Assembly (NCBI RefSeq): GCF_021018805.1
Contig: NC_086248.1
Span: forward strand, 52,953,485-53,017,484
Direction: 5' to 3'
Source of the DNA: Prinia subflava
Taxonomy: Eukaryota > Chordata > Aves > Passeriformes > Cisticolidae
Length of the DNA stretch: 64,000 nt
In this document: positions 34,838-46,762 of the stretch, in pieces
Layout of the letters: the number at the start of each line of letters is the position of its first letter
Numbering within the stretch: position 1 is the first letter of the stretch
The notes under the pieces: generated by a model
What the model was told of the DNA's origin: nothing
What the model saw: the letters and a program-made list of their open reading frames with translations, nothing else
Database searches by the model: none
Translations under genes and position numbers: made by a program

Positions 34838-37800
34838 AAACAACACAGCTACTACAGAGGGATGTGGGGACAAAATTGCTCCACCCCCCCACGCTTGATG
34901 TAAGCAATAAAGTAGCTCACTTCCTGTACTTTCTGTGAACTTTCTGACAAATAAATGAAGCCATATTTGATAGTAACTCATAAACGCTTCTTATATTGCT
35001 CTTTGGAAAAGCTGGTAAATCAGTGTACAAAGGAGACCTCAATGATTTCCCAGTTTATGCTTCCAAAAATAATCTTTCATCCCATATTTCAGAAATTGGA
35101 CTTTATGGTATGGAATGGTGCCCTTTATTGGAAACAGTGAGTCTGTGACCTTTGTGCATCAGGTAATGACTGAGAGACATCTGGATTATGGACCTGTTTT
35201 CTTCTTTTAAACTCTTTAGTATCTTTACAATGTTAAATGTTTCCATATTATTTTGAAAGTCTTCCCCAAATTTCTGCCATTTTTTCTCAGAAATTAATTT
35301 CTATCTTTATCTGCCTGCCGTTACTCTTGCTCTTTTAGGCTTGCAATGCCTTTATTTTCATTTCTTTCCAAACACCACTGGTTTGACAATCACCTTCTCT
35401 TAAGATCCTGCCATTCAAAACAGCCTTCTTGTATCTCTGTTTCACTGCTTCACCACTTATTCCAAACCTCAACTGAAAGCATAGTTTCTTTTTTTGGCTG
35501 TGTTAATATCAACTCAGACATTGACCTATATAATTCAGTGCTTTAATATCTTCACCATATAGCCCTACTCGTTGTAAACCACCATCTTGTAACCTGCACG
35601 AAGAAGATTCTTTTGTATAACTGAAACGCCATTTGGACACGTTGCATCCAGTTTGATTTTTTCTCCATATGAATTTTTTTAAAATATGCAATTTATACAT
35701 TTCTTAGATGTTGTTTTAAGACGGGATAAAAACTGGCAAGCTCTGGGCTGTTAGGTATGCTCAACTGCCTTTTTTGGGAGGAGAGAAGGATGTTATCTGG
35801 CTCCTTGCTTTCTGCTCTGTCAGCAAGTCTGAAGATTTCAGAAAAAGCTGCACCATATCCTATGCAGGAGAAAAGGCAACAGTCCTTCTGGAGATGACAG
35901 AAGATTTTGTGTTTTGGTTAATGAAAAGCACGGCCTTCTGGTGCCGCAGTGAAATTATCCAGCTACAGCATATGGATGTGGTGGGACAAGGAATGATATG
36001 ATACTCAGCATGCGTCTAGACTTGTTCCCTTAAAGTCTTAACACTAAATGCTATTGTACAAAACCTCCTTGTTCAGGAATACTGTATGTATTTTATTTAA
36101 ATATAGATGGCAGATTTATAGAAAAACTTAAGTCAGGAAACAGACAATATTGCACCTAACAGTGGAAAGTCATTCAGAGTATGAACTTCTGAAGGTTGTG
36201 TGATAATGACAATGATAATGATAACCTCCTTAGACAAAGAACAACTCATCAACATCACATGATATTGCTTCATATTTTGGCATCAGGAAAAAGAACTTTT
36301 TTTTATTAGAAATAGATTTTAATTGCAAAGTCCAATTTCAAAAAATAATTTGGGCACCTGGGAACCTAAATTAGATTGGGAATTGATAGTGATTCTTGGA
36401 AATGCATATAGCTTCCAAATTTCTGTACCATTGTTATTAGAATGAAGGTGAATTCCAACTGAAATAATTGGGCAACTTCAACAACTTAACTGATGCATTT
36501 AAAGATATTTCAGTGTTGTCTAACTAAAAAATGTTGGGAAAACACTTGAAGATTAAATGAACTTGCTGTGAATGCCAGAAATTTCACAGCCCTGAATTAA
36601 TTGCTTTGCAACAGCAACAAAACTGCAGCATTTTTGCAGCAGACTCTTAGGACTAAAAAGTCATCTTTGAAAGAGAGGGATATGTGTGATGGAATGACAG
36701 ACAAATGCTTCTATGGATGAAATATCACTGCTGATGAACCCAAAGTGGTGAACAAATTTTAGAGGTGAACTTTGAGGAAAAGAAGACGTGATCTGTATCT
36801 GTATCTTCTGGAAGCTCTTTCCTACTGAGTTTATTGACAGGGTCCTTTGCAAAGCTGATATTCAACCTTATCACACTGTCATTTTCTTCTGTGTCTCAGC
36901 ATGTGAAGCTGAGCATGTCCATAGTTGGTCATTTGTACTGAAACAGCATGCATTGTTAATAGCATGAACTAGAAAAAAAGAATACCTTTGTAAAAAATAA
37001 AAATACTGCAATTTTTCTTGAGAACTATCCAGATATTCACATTTCTGATCAGTGACCGTACTTTCATGGTAATTTTCACTTACTGTTGGTATGGTTTATT
37101 CAAAGATTTCTCTGGAGAGTGATTCAAGCACAAATTGGCAGCTCATGCGAAACATCCTTGGGGCTGCTGAAGCCCATCAACCGAGCACATCTGGTTTGGT
37201 TTGAGGAGTCATGCTGTGATGCCAAGGGTCTCACAGTGGCAGCTGTGCTGTGGTCCTGGGCTGGGTGAGGCCACAAAGCCCTTCAGTGAGGTGGACTGGA
37301 GGCATCCCCCAGCTCAGTACTCTCCTCCCACTGTGCTCATAAGCCGTGCCAATCTGGGCAGAGCAGACATCAGACCACAGCCTACTCATGCTCTCTCTGT
37401 AATCTCAGAATAAACATCCACTTTTAGGGCTAGAATGCAGCTTTGGGGACCCTTCCTCAGCACAGGTTTCAACCCAGTGTTTTGCAGGTTGGTAGTGCAG
37501 ACTGTGTTAGAAGGAGTGCTAGCCCAGAGGGCCGCGTCCATCAGACTGACACTGGGTGCCAGTTACATGCCGCTGAGGATACACACTGAACCAAGGCCAA
37601 GGTTTTTGATCTCTTGAAGGAAGAAAAAAATCTCCCACCAACCCCTTCCTGCCTGAGTTATCTGGGAGATAAAGATACTGCTATTACAAGGTGAGGTGGG
37701 ACTCCTTTTCTTTTCTTTGCTGTGCAGAAGATAACTCTGCACAGGTATGAATCAGGTTTCAAGGCTTGTGACCACAGTCTGAAGGGAGGTTCAGATGGAG

Positions 37801-38969
37801 GCGTTCTTTATGTTCAGCGTCATGTGGTGGGTGCCTGTGTGTGGCTGGGGTCTGTTCCAGGGCTAGTGAGCACGCTATCTATCCTGACAGAACCCGAACA
37901 AAAGCTCATATTTTTTCATCAAATGTTTTCCAAAATAAATGTTCTGCAGGCATTTACCCAGAATATCATTAGCATAGAAAGAGAAGCTGAATTTATTGTG
38001 TCCAAATGTTACATTAGTGTTTACAGGAATTCTGATCTTTAAATTTCTTGTTAAACATAATCTATTTTTTGTATGTTATAGTAACTCTGTCTGGGATTTT
38101 AAATAATAACAGAAGACTATAAAACCTAATATTTCTTTTTTCAAGTCATTAGATGCATTTATAGATTTAGAATATTCTGAATAATCCATTTTCTACTACA
38201 ATATACAAATTTTAAAAGGCTTCAATTTTAACTAGAAACACAGAGGTAAACAGTGTTTTGTTTGTGGCCTGCTTTTTATTAACATTTTTGCATTTCATTA
38301 TAGGGTAATGCTGAGGAAATGATGAATTTTGTTGACATTGTTATTTATTATGTACTTTCCAAATAAAGCTTTCCATTTTGTTACTAATGGGGGGGGAGGG
38401 GGGAGAAAAATGAGCCAGATTTGACTCATGTAGCTTGATTTGTGTCATCAGATTTACATCAAGGGTGGGCTGGGTTCTCTCCTTGCTGAGGAAAAAGCTT
38501 GAAACTTTTGGCACTTAATTAGGAGAAACACACTAACATTTAAGTGCTGCTCTTAAGTACGATTAGGCGGTGAGTGCAGAGTTCAGACTGTGTGCTGGGC
38601 AGCTTCTTCTGACGGGGAGAGTTTTGCAAGATCCCTCAGCCACATACCTAGGCAGCTGGGAGTGCTTCCTGACACCCACCCAGGGACACTACTGCAATAT
38701 GGAAATGGTATGAGTTATTTTCATCCTGATGCCTTTCAAGCACCGGTTTCCAATGGAAGAGAAGGCAGAAACATGAGCCAGAAGTAGGGTCTGGACTAGT
38801 TCACAGTCATGGCGGTCTGGGAAAGGGTGGGAAGGGCTGAAAGGAGCACTGACGCACAGTGTGTGCTTGGCCTGTTGCACTCTGTCATATAAAATCTTAC
38901 ACAATCCACTGCAAATTAGTGGTGAATTCTTACCACAAGGCTAAAAAAGGTGGTAGGTCCAGAAATTCA
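34838..38969. other. Unique AT-rich sequence, no gene recognised
   Basis: Minor items: a C-run at about 34883-34890, a GATAAT/GACAAT tandem stretch near 36203-36222, and a purine G-rich tract at 38389-38403 (G8AG6). The largest frame is 106 codons (37722-38042) with no domain. Confidence 0.5.
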
Positions 38970-39375
38970 CCTTTATGAGAGCTGGAAATCTGTACCCTGT
39001 TTCCAGCCTAAAGTTCTTAATGGCTCTCTGTTACCTCTGTTCTTATGCCAGATCATTGTCTTTAAGCTTGAAAAGCTCTTTCCCCTTTTTGGTGTTTATC
39101 CTCCAGCTGTATTTACAAAGAGTGACTGTATCCCCTCTCAGACTTGGATCTACTAGGCTAAATAAGCCACTGTCTTTTAATTTCCTCTTGTAAAATAAAC
39201 TCTCTCTTACTTGGATCATCCCAGCAGCCATTTCTACACCTGTTCTGGTACAAGTTCCCTTTCTGTCAACGTGGGTGACCCAAATGGCAAACAATACTTG
39301 AGATTTAACACAGGCCTTGTATTGGCGGCCTTCATACTCCTAGGAACCCTTTGCTGGATTTGTTCTTATCACTCT
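38970..39375 (-). mobile_element. Ancient L3/CR1 LINE fossil, antisense
   Basis: The plus strand follows the antisense order of the old amniote L3/CR1 reverse-transcriptase 3' region: 'ccagcctaaagttcttaatggc', 'atcattgtctttaagcttgaaaagctctt', 'ggtgtttatcctccagctgtatttacaaagagtgactgtatcccctc', 'aggctaaataagcc', 'ttggatcatcccagcagcc', 'ctacacctgttc' and 'gccttgtattgg'. The blocks occur in the right order and at the right spacing across about 400 bp. The true 3' end is missing, and similarity fades beyond about 39375. All frames are broken. The insertion probably predates the radiation of modern birds. Confidence 0.85.
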
Positions 39376-39983
39376 ACCTTTTCAGAAGTGCATCCTCTTG
39401 TGCACAGGCATCCCCGTGGCTCACTGGTACAGTTTTCTCACTGCTGACTAAGTAGCTGAAGAGTTTGAGTCAAGGTGACAGTAGCCTTCAAGTTTTAAAC
39501 TCCAGTTACATGATCTTAACTTTCAAAAATTACAGCTAAATGCCCAGCTGCATAGCATGAAACAAGGCAGTGAAAGAGCAGAAGTCTTGTTTATGATAAC
39601 AAAACCTCTTTCACTGTGTGCCGTTAGGTCTGGCAGCATTTGCATGTAGATTTTTTCACTGATCATGATGTTAGACAAAACTTGAGATGATGGTATTAAT
39701 TAAGCAATAAAGCAATGCCAAATCTGTGTGGGATGTAGGTAGTTTTAAAAGGATTAAGCACTTTATAAATAAAGTACATCTGGAAAGCAAAGCTTCTGGT
39801 ACCCCAACAAACTCCCTCCCACCCAATGAATTCCTTCTTAGCTGTTCTTGCCTGCCTCAACCAGGCTTGCCTCCCATAGCTTTGGGACTTTTCATTGTTA
39901 AAATCCAAATTTCACGGACATCTGCCTCATGTAGTTTCTCAGGATGTTTCATATTTGTTAGGATTGTTTTTTCTGAAGTTTTC
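39376..39983. other. Unique sequence, no feature seen
   Basis: Weak similarity to the L3/CR1 fossil may extend to about 39450, but it cannot be followed reliably. Nothing else is recognised. Confidence 0.45.
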
Positions 39984-40020
39984 TCTGTGTGTGTGTGTGT
40001 ATGTGTGTGCATGTGTGTTT
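39984..40020 (+). repeat. (GT)n microsatellite, interrupted
   Basis: GT dinucleotide run with AT and CAT interruptions. Confidence 0.9.
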
Positions 40021-40275
40021 AAATAGAGGACATTTCAGGTCAGCCAAAGGGTTCCTTAACTATTTCAATCTGTGTCTCAGTGGTAATATTGCTCATATAA
40101 AATTGTTTGTTATTGCTGAAAATTTCAATATATTTCATGTGATGATGGATTTAAAAGCAAAATATTGATATTCAGCTAAACAAAACAAAACAAAAATGAT
40201 CAATATTTTCTCAAGGTGTTACCGTTATTATAAAGCTGACTCACAAATATCCACAGTATAAACAAATCTGGAATG

Positions 40276-40277
<2 letters not shown>

Positions 40278-40301
<24 letters not shown>
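40278..40301 (+). repeat. Poly-T run (24)
   Basis: 24 consecutive T followed by AAATTTACA. It might be the complement of an old poly-A tail, but no retroposed sequence is recognisable to its right. Confidence 0.9.
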
Positions 40302-40308
<7 letters not shown>

Positions 40309-41160
40309 CAAGTTCTTTTGGACTTGTACCTTCTTTATAATCTGTTTGAAATCCAAATTCATGCTTAGTACCATGTGTACCATGGAAGAATCTTTGTTGG
40401 AATTTACCTCCCATCCAGTATCACAACACATTTGTTACACAACACAGAAAAAATGTTTGATACTTCATTTTCCCTTCACTGTGGCCCCATGCTTTCTTTG
40501 CTTTTTATTCCCCTCCCAGAATGTAACTCAGTATACCAAATGTTGGAAAAATAGTTGCTGCTTGATAAAGAAGGGCAGCATAAATAAAATCTCAAATATT
40601 CAGTCAATTATAAATGTGCTAAACTATTTGTATCTGCCATTATGGCAATGACCAAAAAAGGAGGGAAGAGTGTGAGCATGTGTGTTTGTGTGTATATATG
40701 TATTTGTCTCCATATACAAGTATGTCTATATGTGGTTGGAATGGAAGACTGCCATTTCCCTGCTGGCTTCTTATTTAGCCATGGTTGTCACAGACAGGAT
40801 GAAGTTTCTGCTGAAAAAATTTTCAGGTCTTATTACCAACAGTAATAATACTTGCTGGTTTTAAAAACTCCTAAAATCTGGTCTGGAAAGAGCAAAAATA
40901 AATAGAAGATCATATAATAGGGGTGTTAGCTGCCCATGCCAGGAGGAAATTGCTTGGCAAAAAATATCTGAAATCCTTTAAAAGTTATTCTGTGTACCAG
41001 TTTCAGAGAGATGCTGGCCTGACTTCCAGCTGACTAATGGCAGCTCCATGGAGAGTAACATCAGTGCCCATTCCTTAGTTATTACCAATAATATATCACT
41101 TGAAAAATAAACAGAAAGATAAATGACAGGACAGATGTCTAATGAGGCAGAGGTTAAGGA
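40302..41160. other. Unique sequence, no feature seen
   Basis: A 101-codon plus frame (40346-40651) has no domain. A short GTGTGT/TATATG-rich stretch lies at 40670-40730. Confidence 0.45.
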
Positions 41161-41407
41161 GTGTTAAACTGTGCTGGACACCATCCGACATGCCGGTGTT
41201 AAATTATGCTGGATGCCCTGAGCTCCCTCCCTATAAAAGGTCAATGCTCTGAGTATGTTCCTGGATGATTTATGAAATCAAAGAATGGCCCACATGCCTA
41301 TCTCTCTGGGAGGTGAGCAGCTTGCAACATTGTCAATTGCAGCCCCATAATAAACCAAATTTAAACATCACTCGAATCAATCCATCTTTGTCACTTGCTT
41401 CATTGCA
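41161..41407 (+). mobile_element. Probable solo LTR of an avian endogenous retrovirus
   Basis: Promoter and polyadenylation signals stand at LTR-like spacing: TATA box CTATAAAAGG at 41231-41240 and AATAAA at 41349-41354. The end CTTCATTGCA (to 41407) resembles the U5 end of avian LTRs, and a TG start is available at 41162. A 22-bp direct repeat (41161-41182 and 41196-41217, 18 of 22 identical, period 35) sits where U3 enhancer repeats usually lie. No gag, pol or env sequence is visible on either side, so a solo LTR left by recombination is the simplest reading. I could not find a convincing target-site duplication, so both borders are provisional. A non-viral promoter with a nearby AATAAA is the alternative. 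Confidence 0.55.
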
Positions 41408-43530
41408 AGCTCTCTTCTGCCTTGTTCTCACCAACCAGCCATGACACGGCATATTGTTCTTCATCTGTGTCCCTGTAGCTATTTTAGAAGCCTGTAGTAC
41501 TCTCTACTAAGGTTAGAAACCCTCTGAAAATGGCTGTTTCTTTTGGACCAGGTCGGACTTGCTCAGTCTCTCTGCTGTTTCCATGTTAGGTGTATGAGTA
41601 GAGGGCATTTTCCTGTGTTCAGTATCATTTGTCCTGTATTTTTAGGTTAGGTAAAAATACCATATTTATAAAGAAAATACTTTAATTTCAGATTCAGTAT
41701 TTAAATACGCCATCATAAATAAGCTTTATCCTTCATGCCTGAAGAGTTAGATTCACTATACCTCAAATCATTCTGAAGCACATCATACTCTGTGCCCCCA
41801 CAGAAATCCATGACCCACGGTGCCATCAGGTATTGGCCAGTTGTAGCTGATGTGAGTAGATGTGGTTTCTGTAGTTCTTCCACCTGGCCCCTACTCTTTC
41901 AGCTTATCTTTTGTTTTCATTAACTCGGTGTCTACTTTCTGCTCAATAATAAAAAAAATATTGCTAGGTAGTGATTGTGTATCTTTATTACTTTCAAGGT
42001 TGTAAATGTAATGTTTTTTTCTATTCCTGTTTCTGAAGAAACACATCAAGACTCACCAATGTGTTCCAGTTAGTAGAGGAAGCAGGTGGAGGAAGAGAGC
42101 AGATCTTTGTAAGACCAGTGTGGCTTTAGTTCCCTACCTGCAGATCAAACATGTAGAGGGCCAGCAGAGTACATTCTCTCTGACACAGTCAGCGTGAAAG
42201 GAAATATTCTGGTGAAGGAGCAAGGAACCAGGAGCCGGTTTTCACTACTTTTTCAAACAACTAATTTTTAAGCTGGAGGTCGCATGGTGAAAGCCTTTTT
42301 AACCTAAGGTGTTTCACATATACTGAACATAAATATGGTAGCAGAGAGTGAGAGACTTTCCTCAAAGAACTGCCAGATACTCTCTGTACGCAGATGCTGC
42401 AGGTACCCCATCCTTTGTTCAGCAGAAAGACAGAAAGGTAACTGTTCTGCCTCTTGCCTGGCTTTTCCTCTGGGCTTTTAGTATAAATTGCCACTGGAAC
42501 CAGAGTGAATTTTGTACAGAAAGAGTCACAATGGTGGCTCCATGGTCTGTGTGTGTTTTCTGCTGTCCAGCGGGGCTATATCATAAACAGGGTGCGGGCT
42601 CCTGACAGCCGCTGGAAGTGCTTCCCAGAATGGAGTGGGAACTTTCCAAATGGACAAAGTGATTTATTACCAAAATAACTCAGAGGGGTGTGACTTAACA
42701 ACTCTTATAATTGAAAAATGGAACCAAAGGCACAAAACTTGTTAGAAGTCTTACAGCACTTTGTTGCCAATAATGTATTTTTCCTGGCTTTCTGTCTTAT
42801 TTGCCACAGGCTCGCTGAATATCCCTGGGAAGGTAGAGGACGAAAAGGGATGTCTCAGATCTGAGCCTATCTTAGAAATGAACAGTGTCAGAGAATCAGA
42901 GGTGTGCAGAAAACACAAGAAAGACTAAGAAATATATCAGAAGACAATTTTCTGCTAAGCCAGTACCTATAGGTAGTTCTTCTGAAAAATGTGCAGCAAA
43001 ACTGGAACAAATGCCTTTTAATCCAATCAGTTATATGATTTAATTAAAAGTGCTCAGAAGTGAGTCCTATGGTGAGCTGAGAGGTACCAAGTTTACAAAA
43101 ATGAAGAATGACATCAAAAAGGGCTTCCTCTAGGATAACAAAGAGGTTAACTTCCACTTTCAACTGTCAAATGAAGCTTAATGTGACTACTGAAATCCTC
43201 AGAGGACATTCACAATAAAAATAAACAGCAATTTGATCCTTTCTTCAAAGGACTAATTGTGCTTAGTTCAAGCAAGTAGGTAGGTTTGGGCTGAGGAGGA
43301 AGAGGTAATCCCAGGGCTAAGCACATTATTCTCCTGCTTGCCCAGCTATAGAAACAGGCCTTACTCAGCCAGGCTAACTGGAGGCCTAGAAGCCCTCACT
43401 CTGCTTTTCCTGCTGTCCCACTTTTGGTAGTTTTTATCACTGATTGTGAAGAAGATTGCTCTGCTCAGGACCGCTTCAAGTTTTTCAAGGCTGAGGTAAG
43501 TGAAATCACCTCAACTCACTGAGATCAAGG
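41408..43530. other. Unique sequence, no gene recognised
   Basis: Overlapping frames of 77-85 codons at 42261-42605 on both strands have no domain. No repeat family is recognised. Confidence 0.5.
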
Positions 43531-43672
43531 GGCATTTGGACTATGCCCTCAGACATATGGTGTGAGTCCTGGTGTGTCCTGTGCAGGGCCAGGGGTTGGA
43601 CTTGATGTCCCTTGATGTCCCTGTTGGGTCCCTTCCAACTCAGCATATTCTGTGATTCTATGATTCTATGAT
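43531..43672 (+). mobile_element. CR1 LINE, short 3' UTR fragment
   Basis: The sequence follows a late CR1 subfamily 3' UTR: 'ggcatttggactatgccctc', 'gacatatggtgtgagtc', 'tgtcctgtgcagggccagg', 'ttggacttgatg', 'tcccttccaactcagcatattctgtgattctatgattctatga'. A local duplication (CTTGATGTCC repeated at about 43598 and 43609) lies inside it. Only about 140 bp was inserted or kept, which is common for CR1. It resembles the 46695 fragment. Confidence 0.92.
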
Positions 43673-44317
43673 CTAATGAAATAGGATTTATATTCTGATG
43701 GCCACCAAGAGGAAATCTTGCTAGTGTTAGAGGTCAAATACTTATGTCAAGAACACTTTATTCAGTAGCAATAAAAAAATCATCCATGAACCTATAAGAA
43801 AAGCCCTCTGGGCCTTCATACAATTGTGGGTATTATGTGTGTTCCTCTATATGAGAACAATAAGTATTTTCCTGTGTTTTGTTCCACATGGGCTTTATGA
43901 TTCCATAACTTTTCTGTGTTTTCAATGAAAAAAAGATTAGATGGGGCCGCTTGAGCAATAGCAATTCTACTTGCAATCTCAGAACTTTAAATCTTTTCCA
44001 AAAAGTGATTTATAGGCAGTCAATAGATTTGAGTGTCATCCAGTTTTGGGATACAGGTCATAAACACTGACACATCATAATGGTATGGCGAACTATTACA
44101 ATGGCGCCCGGTAGCGTGGCTGTAGCTAAAGAGCTGTCAGCAATTTAGAGCTGTGTGAAGAAATTTTGAACATGAAGTACAATGGGTGAATTTTGGCTTC
44201 ATGCCTGTGTCATCAAACAGCAAAAAAGCACTTTTAAAGAGTTCAGTTTCTCTGGATGTACTTTTTCTCTCCTTTGTTTGTTGCCAAAAGGGGAGCTATT
44301 ATTTTAGGGAAAAATAC
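43673..44317. other. Unique sequence, no feature seen
   Basis: No frame of interest and no repeat family. A few CpG-containing strings (CGCCCGGTAGCG near 44105) stand out in otherwise CpG-poor DNA. Confidence 0.45.
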
Positions 44318-44349
44318 TTTCCTCTCTCTCTTTCTCTCTCTCCTCTTTT
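44318..44349 (+). repeat. Short CT-rich pyrimidine tract
   Basis: 32 bases of C and T only, mostly CT dinucleotides. Confidence 0.88.
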
Positions 44350-45438
44350 GAGAAGCAAAGCCAGTGTCATACTATAGCACTAGAGCTGAGGACAGGAGAG
44401 TGGAAAAGGGTCAAAAAGTAAAGTGTGCTGTCTGCTTGGAAAGGAAAACTTGAGCAATGTAACCAACAGCACTCTTAGCATTTGTAAATAAGAAAAAAAG
44501 ATGTGTTAAGAAGTTGAGAAAGAAAACCTGTTAATATAACTTGCCCCAAATCCCCAATTGTTCATTGTCTCATGTGAAATAGAATTACTCAGAAAGAACA
44601 TAGGACTGTGCAAGATCAGATTTTTGTTTGGAAAATCCTATTTAGGACTAATTCTTGGATATATTCACTGCAGTGACTGTCCTGGGTTGAGGAACTATAA
44701 ATTTAATTCAAAGGTATTCCAATGTTTCTGTAGCTGCATTAAGGCCAAGCCTAGAGATATTTTTTTTTATAGTTCAAATTAACCAGAGGAAAAGAGGGTG
44801 CTTACCTCTGCTGATCTTTCTGTTTAAGGACAAAGAATATTCCAGGATTACCATTCTCAACAGACCTTTCATTGTTAATGCATGCAGAGATTATATGGAG
44901 AAAGATTGCACATAATATCATTGTGTTGATGCCTGACAGGGGATACTGCACCTCTCTTAATCAAGGCAAATAAATTGCTCTGACTTTGTGAGGTGCCCCC
45001 CTTCTCATTAAAAGCAGTAAGTTAGTCGGATCACTGAGTTTTTCCCCTTTCCATTTACAACTTGAAATCTGATCATCTTCTCATAGAAGTAGATGGAAAA
45101 AAATTCTCTTGACCGCAACACCAGGGTTTTTTCTTCTTCTGGGGAGAAAGAGTGTTGCTTTGCTTAATTCTTAACCAGGTTTTGTACCGAAAACTAAAAA
45201 TCTTTCAGTCCCATTTTCCTGACACACTGAAGTGGAAACTGAAAAATATCCTTATTTTAACTTTTATTACATATCAAATTTTGCAAAGGTATCTCTGCCA
45301 ACAAAAATGACTACAGGTTGAGAAGACTGAAATGGCTGAAAACTGGTGATGTTCACTTAATTAACAGTACAGTTGTGGTCTGAAACACATTTCTAATGTC
45401 AGAATTCAAATCCCATACTTGTAAGGATGTTGGAAAAA
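44350..45438. other. Unique AT-rich sequence, no feature seen
   Basis: The longest frame is 74 codons (44558-44782) and has no domain. Confidence 0.5.
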
Positions 45439-45840
45439 GAAAGGAAGGAAGGAAGGAAGGAAGGAAGGAAGGAAGGAAGGAAGGAAGGAAGGAAGGAAGG
45501 AAGGAAGGAAGGAAGGAAGGAAGGAAGGAAGGAAGGAAGGAAGGAAGGAAGGAAGGAAGGAAGGAAGGAAGGAAGGAAGGAAGGAAGGAAGGAAGGAAGG
45601 AAGGAAGGAAGGAAGGAAGGAAGGAAGGAAGGAAGGAAGGAAGGAAGGAAGGAAGGAAGGAAGGAAGGAAGGAAGGAAGGAAGGAAGGAAGGAAGGAAGG
45701 AAGGAAGGAAGGAAGGAAGGAAGGAAGGAAGGAAGGAAGGAAGGAAGGAAGGAAGGAAGGAAGGAAGGAAGGAAGGAAGGAAGGAAGGAAGGAAGGAAGG
45801 AAGGAAGGAAGGAAGGAAGGAAGGAAGGAAGGAAGGAAGG
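45439..45840 (+). repeat. (GGAA)n tetranucleotide array, about 100 perfect units
   Basis: 402 bp of uninterrupted GGAA/AAGG with purines on the plus strand, the opposite polarity to the other long pyrimidine arrays in the window. The Lys-Glu-Gly-Arg and Leu-Pro-Ser-Phe open frames are repeat artefacts. The sharp right edge (…GGAAGG then CCCAGTC) has no decayed units. Confidence 0.98.
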
Positions 45841-46154
45841 CCCAGTCAACATTTTTGTGATCATTTCAGATTGTTTAGATCAAAAGCTGAATTGTGGTCT
45901 TTTTATTCAGACTTAGGGAGGGGTTTGTCAAACTTGTTTATTTCCAGATTCTTAAAATATTCTACTTGATTTTCTGAGGCCAACAACAATCATTTTGTAG
46001 TATCATGAAGCATAAGTTAGGAGGAAGGACATGATAAGTCTTTTGGGCATCTTCCATACTCAGCTACAGATTATATCTCACTCTGATCTTGAGATGAAAT
46101 CAATTTCAAGATGATACAGCTGCAAATGATTACCTGGTCATGCAGGCAGGAGAC

Positions 46155-46410
46155 TCAAAGGTGCTTTTCCCATGGTGTTAAACAAAATGTCCAGAATTCA
46201 GCTGGATAAACACACCGTGCACTGAGAGGGCAACTGGATCATGGCTTATAGTGAATGGGGTGACATCAGACTGGGAACCTGTCACTAGTGGGGCTCCCCA
46301 GGGCTCTGTCTTAGGCCCTGTACTCTTCATCATGTTAATAAAAACACTTGAACACGGGGCTGGAGGGGATACTAAGCAGAAAACAACCCACCAAAATAAA
46401 ATTTAGGAAC
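46155..46410 (+). mobile_element. CR1 LINE reverse-transcriptase fragment
   Basis: The sense strand follows the ORF2 reverse-transcriptase coding region. It reads 'aatgtccagaattcagctggataaacacac', then 'gggcaactggatcatggctta', 'gtgaatggggtgacatcagactgg', and a conserved block coding [17 protein letters not shown] (46280-46334). This matches the CR1 motif upstream of the catalytic FADD. Similarity breaks at about 46378, just before the FADD codons, and resumes weakly at 'aaaatttaggaac'. Several stops and frameshifts make it inactive. A separate CR1 3' end lies 285 bp further on; the two may be remnants of one insertion. Confidence 0.85.
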
Positions 46411-46694
46411 AATTAGATTTTTGTTGTTGGAGGTGGTGTTTTTGTTTGTTTGTTAGTTTTGTTTTGTTTTTCTGTTTCTCTCTGAACCAAAGATTAAATT
46501 ATCTCCAAGGTTCTACATGTGACCAAGCAAGTGGATGTATACTTCATTTTTGGCATGGCATGGCACACATTTTTTTCGGAGAAAGCAGAGGAATGGTGCC
46601 GAGACTTTGGTTCAGAAGGATCTTAAAGCACAATTCTTTATGACTATTCTGTACTTAAAGTCAAGTAACTGGCTTAGTGAGTTATTGCTGAGTT
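46411..46694. other. Sequence between two CR1 remnants
   Basis: A T/G-rich stretch at 46421-46480 with GTTT units is followed by sequence without recognised similarity. Confidence 0.4.
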
Positions 46695-46762
46695 TGTCCT
46701 GTGCAGGGCCAGAAGCTGGACTTTATGATCCTTCCAACACAGGATATTCTATGATTCTATGA
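46695..46762 (+). mobile_element. CR1 LINE, very short 3' end fragment
   Basis: 'gtcctgtgcagggccag', 'gctggacttt', 'gatccttccaac' and the tail 'ggatattctatgattctatgaa' match the last 68 bp of a CR1 3' UTR of the same type as at 43575-43672. Confidence 0.9.

Noticed and set aside
33977..34981. Very long frames (up to 334 codons) rich in Lys-Arg-Glu or Phe-Ser-Leu
   Set aside because: They are translations of the pentamer array. The same applies to the frames over the TTTC, CCCTCT, GGAA and G/T tracts.
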